Origin: Ursus arctos
Lineage: Eukaryota > Chordata > Mammalia > Carnivora > Ursidae
NCBI RefSeq assembly: GCF_023065955.2
Contig: NW_026622886.1
Span: 11,666,001 to 11,730,000 of the forward strand
DNA length: 64,000 bases
Direction: 5' to 3'
Shown: positions 31,201-43,200 of the stretch, piece after piece
Layout: every line of letters starts with the position of its first letter
How positions within the stretch are numbered: the stretch's first letter is position 1
The notes under the pieces: model-generated
Told to the model about the DNA's origin: nothing
Database searches by the model: none
The model's input: the letters and a program-made list of their open reading frames with translations, nothing else
Program-made: the position numbers and the translations under genes

Positions 31201-34200
31201 TAATGGGCAAATTTTGGCAACCATGTAAATAAAAGTTTATTAAAAAAATTTCTTTTAAGTAGGCTCCATGCTCAACATGGGGCTTGAACTGATGGCCCTG
31301 GCTGGGATCAAGAATTGCACGCTCTACCAACTAAGCCAGCCAGAGACCCCAACAATGTAAATATAAGCTTAAAGCATAACATAAGGGGGAAAAAAAAAAC
31401 CTTCTTAAGGCCTGAGTCTTACTTTGCACTGGCTACCTCATAAACGTTTGTGGCAGAATGCAGCCTAAGATTTTGTTGTGTGACGTATCACTTCTCACCT
31501 GGTCATGAGGTGGCAGGTGGGCAGCCTCTGTTTCTCCCCTATTACCTCTGATTGTGGGAGACTTCAGTCCACCCCAAAGAACCCAGGGATACTGAACAGC
31601 CACATGGCTTCAGTCAGCTTGCAAGACTGGCTTTTAGGCTTATTGCCCCGAGACAAATTCTAGAAATGTGCCTTCCTTGGTGCAAAGCTTTCCAGTGGAT
31701 TTGCTGGAAGACATCATTCGCCTGCACCCCACCTGCATCTGTTCTGGGTAAAGAGGCAGACTCACCATGAAGTGGTCACAGGAGGGTTCTGGGGGAGCGG
31801 AGGGGGTGCTCTCATACAAGGGGTTTGGTATATTCTCAGGCTGCTGCTTGCCGAGAGCCGCGACGTCGATATCCTCCTCCGACTGCGGAAAGACAAGCAC
31901 AGGCTGACGGCCAGGACGTCCCCAGGGCAGGAGTGGCTCATTCAAGGTGGCAGGTAAAGCCAGCCTTGCCCCACTTCCACCTCCGGGGCCTTTTCTCCCC
32001 CCTCCTTTACCGAGCGAGATCTACTTTACAGTAACCACGTGCGCCCCTCTTAAGTGTTGGCCTCAGTGACTTCGTATGTCCCTCCTAGCGTGACCGCCAC
32101 CCGAATCCGCACAGAGGGTGTTTCCATCCCCTTCCTCAGGAAGCGTCCTCACGTCCATGCCCACGGGGCCCAACCCCACCCAGCGTAACTGCTCCTCTGA
32201 CCCCCTTCACCCTGGAGGGGCTTTGCCTGTCCTTGAACTTAATATGAAAGGACTCCTACAGCATGCACACCATCCGCAAAGATGCTGGAGCTTATGAATA
32301 GGCAGGTGCTCTGCTAGGAGGAAATGGCCTACTGCGGGGGAGGCACGTCTGGGGGAGGCAGCTGGAGGAGAGGCCGGGCGGGGGCAGAAAGCACAGAAGG
32401 GAGGGTGTTCAGCTGCTGTGCTGCGGCCACACCTGGTCCCCAGGGGTCCCCCCTGCTCTGCTGAGACCCGCTGACCTACATGCGGGCTCAACAGTTCAAA
32501 TCGGGAAGCTTTGAGGCTGGCTGAAGAGGGAGGCCTGACCATGCAGGTCCCTGACCCTGTCCTCCACCCCAGAATCCGTCAGCCTTGAAGGCACCACCAA
32601 TCAGAGCAGGCGCTTGTCTCCTGAATCCTCCAAGGTGAGCGAGCTTCTGGGCCCCCGACTCCCGGTGAGCTCTGTGAAGCAGCCAGTCGGGGGCTGGGCT
32701 CCGGAGGGGATCTCCCCCACCACCATGTTCCCATGTCTCTCTTACCTCAAAGTGCTGGAAGCCAGCTGCTCTTCGGCTTAGCCGAAAGTAGGAATATGCA
32801 GCCAAAGTGGCGGCTCCAAAGACCAGGACGGTGGCAAAGAATATGCCTGTTCCCATGCCGGTGTGGGCTGAAGACTGCAACACAGAAAGGGGAGGGGGTG
32901 ATACTTAAACCGAGTGCCTTGCCAAGAGAGGACTGCTTTCTGGAGCCCACCCCACTCTTGCTGGCCCGAGGCATCTTGTGCCGTTTGGGATAAAAATAAG
33001 GATAAGATAGGTAAGATGTATTTAGCCCTTCCTACTGCCAGGGTCTGTGTAGGCCCCTTCCATGACATAATCCAGTTAAACCTGTCATAGCCCCAAGAGA
33101 TACGGACAAGTATTAATGTTTCCATTTTTATATGGGGCAACTGAGGCCCAGAGAGGGAAAGTGCTTTGCCTAATATCACACAGCCAGTGAGGAGTAGAGG
33201 TAGGTGGGCTCTGAAGCTGGCCTGGCTTTAGAGCTGGTGCACTTAACCACTATGCTATGGAACTTCCCAGAAGTCAGCTGGGCTCACGCCTCCCTCACAC
33301 TTTTAGAAAGCAGAATACTAACAACACCAACCAACCTACCCTCATATAGCCCGTACTGTGTCAAGGACTGTCCTAATTATTTTATATTTGTCAACTCATA
33401 ATCCTCGCAAGAATCCAGGGGGTAGGTATCGTTTTTGCAGATGAGAAAAATGGGGCTCAGAGACTTGTCCAAGGTTGCATAGTGAATGAAATGGAGGGGA
33501 CAAACCAGAGCTCAGAATTTCTTACTTCCCTTCCAGTGGCTTCTCTATTGGCCCATTCACTCAACAAACACCAACAGTGACAGGTGTTGTGGTGCTAATG
33601 CAGGGGTGGGATGAACCAGGGCCTCCCATCTCTGAGGCCAGCTGCTGATGATATGGGAGGCTCCTCCCATCTCCAGAGGAAAGGAGACACGGCTTCTAGC
33701 TATAGTTTGCCTCTTGGCAAGTGGACATTGGACACCCCCCGCCCCACCACCAGGAGCCCTGGATACTCACCAGTGGGGCGGGGGGTGCTTTTAAAGGCCT
33801 GGAAATGACATGAATGATCCCATTGGAGGCAAAGATGTCCCACTGCAGAATGGCTCTTCCATCGACAAACCTGGTCTCCTGGGGAAACAAGAGGGGGATT
33901 GGTGGAGATCTTTGGCCATCTGCCTCTTTTCCCCACGTGGGCAACCCCTCCGTGGAAGGAAGTTACTCAGTTTCTCCCAGGTCCTGCAGTCCAGATGTCA
34001 GGCCTATTGTTACCGATAGGCAGCACAGGACTCCTGCTCGTGTCTAGACCGCACAGAACACATTAGTTGCCCTTGGGCTACAAAGCAGATTTAAAAGCTG
34101 CAGAGAACCCAAGGGGCCAGTCTGTCCCACCAACTTGTCTACCAGATGAGAGTTCGGAAGGAAAATGGCTTGTCCAAGATCACCCTGGTAGCAAATGGCC

Positions 34201-37200
34201 AACCCTAAGCCTCTGGATGTCAGGTCCACTGCTCTGACATCACACTGAGCTGTTAGGAAGTGGATTTTTAAGTGATCTCATCCCCTGCTAATCAAAGCGT
34301 GATCTATTGTCTTGTGGTCGTGGGCATCACCTGAGGTCCATTAGAAGTGCAGAACCTGACGCCCCCACACTCCGCCTGCTGAATCATCATCTGCGTTTCA
34401 GCAAATCTCCAGCTGACTCAAATGCATGTTGAGACTTGAGAAGCACTGGTCTAAACCACTAATCTTTAATAAAAGGAATCACTGATCAGGAACATGTTAA
34501 GGAATTACTCATCTGGCACTTGCTCCTGTCCACGCACTATTCTCACATGCCACAAGCACGGAGTCACCGAATCCTCCCACGTGCCAGTGATTCTGACATC
34601 GTGGTTGTCATGGTCGCCATGCCACCACCAAGATCATCATCGCCATCACCATCATCACCGTCCCTGTCATCACCGGTGGCATCACCGCCACCATCACCAT
34701 GAAACAGAGGCGGAGAGTCAGAAAGCTTCAAAAATGGTTTCGTGTGGGCCCCTGGGTGGCTCAGTCTGTTAAGCGTCTGCCTTCGTCTCACGTCATGATC
34801 CCAGGGTCCTGGAATCGAGTCCCCACATTGGGCTCCCCGCTCAGCGGGGCCCTCTACCCCTCCCCCCGCTCATGATCTCTCTCTCTCTCTCTCTCACGTT
34901 CGCTCTCTCTCAAATAAATACATCTTCAAAAAAATAAAAATAAAAATGGTTTCATATAAAGTTCTTCATTTGTCATTACCAGTTTCCGGGGCTGGCGGCC
35001 ACCAGTGGCTTAGTCCCCAGGGGCAGGGGCCGCCCAGCAGCACGGTGTGGCACGGCACGCAGCTGATGCCATCCCCTGACTGCGGGCTTAGCGTTTACTT
35101 TCACGTCATAATAGTTGCCATCTACGAAGCACCTACTGTACGCTAAGAGCTTTGCACGTATTCCCTCCAGTTCTGCCAGTAAATCCGGAAGCGTTTTCAT
35201 ACCGGTTGTCGCTGGTCCTGGCTGGAGGTGATGAGCAGCTGGCTTCCCAGCTTAGTCCGCAGGACGGTACCGTTGACAAGGTCATTGTAGAAAAAGACGC
35301 TGACGTTGGCGAGGTGGTGCTCAATGTCCCGCCCAGACAGCGTCTGAGAGGGAGGGAGAAACGTAAGAATGGTCTGTAGAAGCCAGGCGATTTTATTTGT
35401 AATAATAAGGATGACACAGAAAAAGCAATCGCTTCTCATGGCCTTGGTTTTCTGCCTGCACATGGAGAGAAGGAGCGCCAAGCTCTCCTCGGGTTTTGGT
35501 TGTCTGGGCTCTAGCCAGCTCGGGGCGTCGGAAGTCACCTTCGTGAAGGGCGGGTCCCGAGCAGCACCGGGGACAGAGCCCCGGCTCCTCTCAGCCCCCG
35601 GGGGGACAGGGCTTGGGGCTGCCGGAGCCCGCGGTCATGTCACCCCTCCGCGCGCCCGCACGTGAAGAAGGCTAGTGTGCCGGGCCGACTGCATCCGGGG
35701 CTCTGCTTCTTCACCCCTGCTGCAGTCCTGCCCTCTGCCACCCCACTCTGCTTCCCACTCTTGGGGCTCAGCCGCGTGACCTGCTGGACGGGTGGCCTCT
35801 CAGCCAGTGACCAAGCGGGGGCTTGTTCCTAATGGCCGCCTGCTGCCAGCGCCGTACGGACATGCCGGGGCCGGTGTGCGGGGGGACGGGAGCCTCCGCC
35901 GGCCGGAGGCCAGGCCATCACAGGCCCGTGAGCGAGCCCGGCCAGGGCCACGGCGGCCCGCTGACCTGAGGTGTGTGAGCTGAGAACCTGGGCGGCCACT
36001 GAGTTTTGGGTGACTTGTGGTGACAGATAAGGGATCCTGTCGAAGCACGAGTCTGAAGCACAGACCGCAGGCCCCCGCCTCACCTCGTTCTCCCCCAGCC
36101 CGCTGTTGTGCGGCACGAAGAGCGTATTGCGGACGGACAGGTCCGTCAGGTGGTTCAGAAAGGCCCGGCCTCTGGCTGAGCTGTTGGAATAGGCCAGCAC
36201 TTCCTGGGGAGAGGAAACAGTGATCAGCTCTGATGTGCAGGGGCTGGGGTGGTGGAGGGGGTCACGGGACACCACCCATCCGGGACTGTCCCTGATGTTG
36301 GCCCCACCTCCGGCTGCCGCTCATCTGCTGTCTTCTGACTGCCTCTTGGCAGAATTTTAGAAGCACTTGTTCTTTCCTCAATGAATCCTACGGTCCTACG
36401 TCACAGCCACATCACAGAATCAAGACCATTCTTAACATGGCCTCCTGTGCAGTCCTTCGAAATCTAAATCAAATTTGAGTCTCCTCTTGTCGAAACCTTG
36501 CCATGGCCTGCACTTCACTCAGAGGAAAACCAAAGGCCTTACGAGGAATGGCCCATGAGGCCCAAACCATCTGGACCCCCTTTGCTCTGCTGCCCCCGGG
36601 CCCAGCTGGCCTCTCTCCCCCTCACTCGGCCCCAGCCACACTGGCTTCCTTGCCGTTCTTCAAACTTGTGTGGCCACTCTCGCCTTTGATTCTTTGCCTC
36701 TTCCTTCTGCCTGGAATGTTCTTGCCCCAAATCTACATGGCTAACTCCCTTGCCTCTGTTCACTCTTTCCTCAGGTGTCCTCTTCTCACCAAGGCCGTCC
36801 CTTATCACTCTGCAAATTGGGAACCCTGCGGTGGTACCCCTTCCCCTCCCTACTCCACCCTTCCCCTCCTTTCCCCCCGTAGTATATACAATCACCTCCT
36901 AGCATTCACTACAACTACTTATTTATTCTGCTTATGATTTATGTGTCTATTTTGTTCACTGATCTATCTCAAGTACATAGTAGGTGCTCAATGAATACTC
37001 GCTGAAACAGTTTAAGAACCCTCACTACCAGTTCAACTTTGTCACTGTGCAGACAGGGCTGCTGAAGCCCAGAGAAGTTAATCTGCTGAGGGGCACACAG
37101 CCAGTGGGTTTTGTTCTGACACTGTTTTTTTCTGAAATTCTGTGACAAGCCAAGCTCCCGCATGGCAGAAACACTAGTTTGAGTGTTTGTCTTTAGTGTG

Positions 37201-40200
37201 TTTACGGTAACCCTGAATTTCAGAATAGTTAGATGGATACTTTTAGTCTGTGGATAAAGATTCACCATTTTGGAGCCCTTGGCTTATTCTGCCCTAATCC
37301 TGTAAGCCCTATACTTAGGTCCAGTCCCCTCTCCTTGGCTGTGCCCTTGACCTTGGTAAGCCTCAGTTTCTTTATCTACAAAATGGGGATAATAGCCGAA
37401 GTGACCTCATAAGGTCGCATGAGAATTTATTCCTAGTAACAGTGTTTATTGCGTGCCTATTATATGCCTGCCACAAGGCAGAGAAAGTCCTTTCCCGTAG
37501 GGAGCCTACATTCCACGGACTGAGTTATAAGTGCTCTGAAAGGGTTCATGCATTCACAGTGCAAAGCAAATGCTCAGGAAATGTTATTCTTGACCTAGTT
37601 ATTATTATTAGCTCAGTGCTTTGATCGGTCAGCACCAAATCCTTCTCCAGCTGGAGCTTTCTCTTCATGAAGCATAACTTGTGGAGTACTGAAGTGACTG
37701 TAAGGGCATGCTAAGTGCAGGTTGACCGCACGTCGATAACTGGGCTCACTGCTCACCAGGCAGCCCAGCTAACTGTGCCCCACCCGGTCTGAGAAGACCA
37801 AAGAGTGTCTTCTTGCTGCAGATCAGCCTTTCAAGCTGCTCTAGATGGAAAAAGAGACGCTAACACTCGCTAGCCCCAGTGTGGCCGTTTCGGCATGCGG
37901 GCCACGGGTCTGAGCGCTTTACCAGTACCAACACATTTCATGATCACAGTGATGCTAGGAGCCCGGGGCTAGCATCCTCTCCGTTTCACCGGGGAAGCTG
38001 AGGCCCAGAGAGGGAAGTAACTTGTCAAACGTGGTGGGACGAGCGGTAAACCCAAGCTTCTAATTCAGGCAGTGTGGTCTGCCGCCCACGCTCTTAACCG
38101 TGACTGTGAGCCCGGGGCTTCTTTCAAGGGCTCGCCTCTGGAATAACGGCTTTGAGGCAAGCGCTCCTCCCCTGAGGCCAAACCAAGCCGACGGGGTACA
38201 GGGTACATACCGTGAGGAAGTTCGTCAGCGAGGGGACGGACATCAGGACCTGCAACAGATTGCCGCTGCACGAGAAGCCGTCTCCCACGTAGCCCGCCTT
38301 GCAGGTGCAGTTCACATCTGGAAGACAGGGGCACACCGGGCCCCACTCCGGTGAGGGAAGGCCTGGGCTGCTCCAGCTCACCCTTGGAGCTTGGCTGGCC
38401 AGGCTGAGGGTTGTTCAGCAGCTGCGTGGCCTGGGATGTGGAGCGTGGCTGGGGTGGTTACCTTTAATCCGATAGCAGAAGACATCCCACATTTCACTCT
38501 TGTTGTTTCTTTGTCCGTAGTCTATTATCCCAACAACGCCGGAGCCACAGTTCTGGGAGGCGTAGGCAGTGGGGTAGGCTACCCGCCCACTCTCCAGCCA
38601 GCCTGCTGAACAGAGGTGGTACTTGGCCTGTAGGGACACGGACATGGCCATGGATCAGCTACGATTTCATATTTGGTGTGAGCTCCTTTAGTTCACGTCT
38701 GATTCTCCCACCAGACTGTAAACCCCGTGGAGTCAGGGTTATGGCTCATTTTGCCTACTGTGCCCCTGTGCCTGGAACATAGTGGCTGTTGATTAAATTT
38801 TTCTTGATTGATTCACTGAACAGATGAAAGTGGTACCCTTTGTTTCTTGTAGGTGCTCAAGTCCTTCACACTCATTTCTCTTCTGTCTGTTCTTGAATTA
38901 AGTTTACTCTCAGCCATCGACACCCGGGTGCAAATTCTTCTGCTTATGCACTGATAGAACGCTAATGGATCATCACCATCATTATCGCCATCATCATCAC
39001 CATCACCATCATCACCATGATCATCACTATCACCATCACCATCATTATCACCATGATCATCGCCAACACTGTCATCACCATCACCATCATCATCATCACC
39101 ACCATGATCATCATATGACATCATCACTGTCCTCACCATCACCATCATTACTACCACCATCACCATCACTGTCATCACCATCATCATATCACCATGATCA
39201 TCACTATCACCATCACCATCACCGTCATCATCACCATCATTACTATCACCATCACCATCATCGCCGTGATCATCACCGTCATCATCATTATCATCACCAT
39301 CACTGTCATCATCATCACCATCACCATCATTGTCACCATCATCATCGCCATCATCCTCATCATTGCAATACTTATTGAGTGCTTACTGTGGGCCAGGTTC
39401 TGTTGTAAGGGCTTTCCCTGTGTCAGCACTTTTAACCCTTACACAACCCTATAAGATATAAACTTAAAAAAAAAAATCCCTATCATATAATCGACAAAAC
39501 TGAGGCAAAGAGGAGTTAAGTAACTTGCTCAAAGTCATACAGCCAGCAAGTAGTTAAGCTGAGATTCAGACCTGAGCAGTCTCTTCCAGAGCTCTTAATG
39601 TGAAAAACTGAGTGTACCAGTCCCTGTGCCCTATTACCTTTAGTCCTATAGAAACATGCCAAGTAGGACAGAGGTTCCCATGGCTTGATGAAGGCCACAA
39701 AATCGGCAAGCAGGAGAGTAAAAACTCAGACCCTCCAATATGCCAGCTCCTGGCCTCCGAGGTTTTGTTCCCTGGTAAAGAAATGCCAGGTCTGAAGGAA
39801 GGGCAGAGGCTGGATGGTGAGGGAGGCTGGAGGAGCGGCCTTAGAATCATACCGTGTAGGCAGTCTCCTCCTCTATGCCCACTGAGCAATCACTAGCCAG
39901 TAACTCCAAGGTGCTGGCCTTTCCAAACAGGCAGGCCTTCTGGTTGCCCAGGCCAGGAGACTGGCCTTCACTAGAGCTCGTCTCCTACCTGGTTGCAGCT
40001 GAGAGCTGGGGCAATCCCCATTTGTGACCTTCACAGCCCCTCCAGACATCTCAGAGAAACTCGGCTGTTTTGTGGGTTCAGGGAGATCCTAGGCCTATGG
40101 TGGTGGACCTCTTTCTGTGACACATGCCCTCCCAGTCTGTGCTTCTGCCTCGGCAGTCGAGTGTCATGGTAGAGAGCAGACTTTTGGAGTAAGGGCTACA

Positions 40201-43200
40201 GTTGAATACTGGATCTGCCACCTCTTGTCTGGGTGACATTGGGCACACTGCTTAACCTTTCAGAGCCTCAGTTGCCCTGTCTGTAAAATGGGAATAGTGA
40301 CACCTACTTCCAGTGACGCTGTAAGGATGGACAGGGTTGTCAACAAAGCACGTGCACGGTGCCTGACACACGGTCCATGCCCGATGGATGTGACGAATTG
40401 CTACCACTGCTCCAGGAGCACCCTGCCTTCCCCTCCAAGAAGGCCACAGCCCATGCCTCCCTTGTGTTAAGAAGACCCTGCCTGCATGGTGCCGACTAAC
40501 TGGGGACCACCTTCTGGGCGTAGGAGAGCTGGTTGTAGGTTGCCATGCTTGCGGCCTCGTTGGCACAGGCCTCTCTGGCTTTGTCAAAGGTCAGCTTGTA
40601 CTGGCCCAGCGGGGAGCGGAGGTGGAATACTCCGAGGGTTGTATCTAGAAGGGAAGAGAAGAGGAATTGTCAGGTCAGCCCGCTTGGTTGGCAGGGCTCC
40701 CGGGAAAGGACTGGCCGAGCAGAAGGCAAGCTGTATCCCGGGTGCCTCGGAGAGCCACTTGCCTTCGAGGTCTGTCGAAGCACATCATTTAAAATACTGA
40801 TTTCTTTTTGCATTATTAAAAACAGCACTTGTTATTGTAGAAATTTGGGCAATCCATCAAAGTAAGAAAAGAAAGAAAAATCACCTATAATCTTACTCCC
40901 TGGAAAGAATCATTACTCCAGGGCTAATGTTTTGGCGTACTTCCCCTAAAGAATTTTTACTTCCTTTTTGGGTAACTTTTTATTTTGCTATAATTTTATA
41001 CTCTTCTAGGCTTTTTACCTCTTCCTTTACATGTCATATACCTTACAACTGTGGCAGCATGCTGCATATAGAGTTTTTAGAAATCTTTTTTTTAAACTTA
41101 ACATTAAATCATGATTATTCTCCCATATTACAAATTTTCTCTGGCAACAGGATTTCGCCCTCACTACTTATAATTGAATAATTTTTGTGAACTTTACAGC
41201 TATGGAAAAATACTTTAAAAAGAGTTTTTGCCAAGGACTCTCTGTTTTCTGATCACCACTATGCCCTTAAAAAAGTTTTCTAGCCATTTCTCCCCTAAGA
41301 TACTGATTTAGCACTTTTTCCTGGCCAAAATCTTTTTTAGCCAGACAACTGAATGCGGAGACCAGAAATAGTTCAAGAACCAAGTCTTATTTTTCCCTTG
41401 TCAAGTTCATTACCAAATGCCACTAAAAGGTCACTTTCTACACCAAGAAAAGAGCTAAGTTCAAGATCTTTCTTTAACCGTCGTCCAGTGGAACATTCCA
41501 CAGGTCGTATGATCCTGTCGGCTCTATCTGAAATGCAAACACCAGCATAACAGTTTGGGGAAGGACGGATAGATGTTTTTCCTTGTCTTCTTGCTAAGGC
41601 AACACGGTTCTTCATAGTGCATTTGAGTGGATATGTAACAGTACATTTGATCATCCTTTGCCGTTAGGTATGTGTTAGTTATCATTTATGATGCGAAGTA
41701 ATGCTGTTTATCTTTATTCCCTTCTTAGACTGTGTGTCTACGGGATGGGTTCCTTGAAATGGAGCTACCGAGTCTCAGCGTGAATTATTTTAAGGCTCTC
41801 AGCACACATTGTCAAATGGGTTGCCACGAAGGCTGCACGGTTTGCCCTCCTCTCAACTGGAAAGGTAGACAGTTCCTCCTGAGTGTGGGATGGCTCTGGA
41901 ACTGTGCCCACAGGGAACGCTGCGGTCTTATCCCGATGCCATCCTGTCTCACTAAGGGTAACCACGCAGCTTCAACAGAAGGTGGGTCCGATATGAGGCC
42001 CAGTCACTTAGTAACACTACCAACACTTTCTTGGCGTTCATGAGACAGCAGAAGAGAAAAGCCCCTCAGCAAAGAAGAACCAAATAGATTTCCACCTGTG
42101 AGTCAACTGTGGGAACAGAAAGGACCGGCCGAGTGGACCATGCCTTAAAGAAAAAAGCCAAGCACTTTCTTGACTTCACACTCTTTGAGGCAAATGACGT
42201 CCCTGGTCCCAGCGGCTCATTTCGGCCCCCATCCTAAATAGCACCTGCCTATAGAATCCCTCTGCTGGGTAGCCCCACCTTGAACATAGAATGTCCCAAC
42301 CAACCTTTCAAACGTTGCGCCATGTTCCCTCCCATCTGCTTTAACCCAACCACCACTGGCATTGCTCTCTTGAGATGGAAACCTTACGTGATTTACTTGT
42401 CCTCTCCCTCTATGCCCATAGGGGTGCCCTGGGCTCACCCTTCTTCCTAGTGGAGACCCTGTCACCTTGAGGTCATTGCCTTGACATCTTTTGAATCTCC
42501 ACTGGAGCCCCAGGCCTCTATTTAGCTTCTCCGACGATTCCCTCTCTCATCTTACTTAAAGACTTTTTCCATCTCTGACTCTTCTTTAAAAAAATTTTTT
42601 ATGGTCGTAAATATACATAATATACAATTTACTTTTTTGACCATCTGAAGGGTGCAATTCAGTGGTATTAAGTAGATTTGCAATGTTATGCAACCATCAC
42701 CACTATCCATTTCCAGAATATTTCCGTCATTCCAAACAGAAACGTGGTCCCCATCAAATTGTGCCTCTCCCTCCTCCTCCCCGCAGCCCCTGGTGACCTC
42801 TATTCTACTTTCTGTCTCTATGAATTTGCCTGTTATAGATCCCTTGTATATGTCCACAATATTTGTCCTGTGGTGTCTGGTTTATTTCGTGTGGCATGTT
42901 TTCAAGTTTCATTCATGTTACAGCACATGCCAGAGTTTCCTTGCATTTTCGGAACCAGAGAATATCCCACCACATGGATAGGCCACAGTGTGTTTATCCA
43001 TTCGTTTGTCGGTGGACACTGGGGTTGTTTCCAGCTGCTGGTGGAATGTGGACTACACACATCTTCTGGAGTCCCTGCTTTCAGTTGTTTTCTATTCTTC
43101 CTCTCGTTTCAGCTGAACCATCAGCATGAGAAAAACTGCTATCTTCTGTTTTGTGACTTGCCTTTCCTTGTCTTAGCAATTAAAAAAAATTCTTCAGCTA

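Larger units (their letters stand above)
28336..31765 (-). other. STAB2: STAB2 last intron
   Basis: Holds LTR-like sequence (about 28440-28880), a 14-base G-run near 29030-29042, a MIR-like piece (29080-29200), a truncated Can-SINE (30092-30222), a probable solitary LTR (about 30520-31170) and a short Can-SINE (31231-31350). 29210-30090 is unassigned. Confidence 0.65.

Noticed and set aside
38965..39378. 137-codon His-rich open frame (and Met/Ile-rich frames on the other strand)
   Set aside because: It is translation of the ATC/CATCAC microsatellite, lies in a STAB2 intron and has no splice or start context.
41373..41654. 93-codon minus-strand open frame as a possible gene
   Set aside because: No family recognised, no start context or splice partners, and it is set between L1-like pieces; kept only as an unexplained block.
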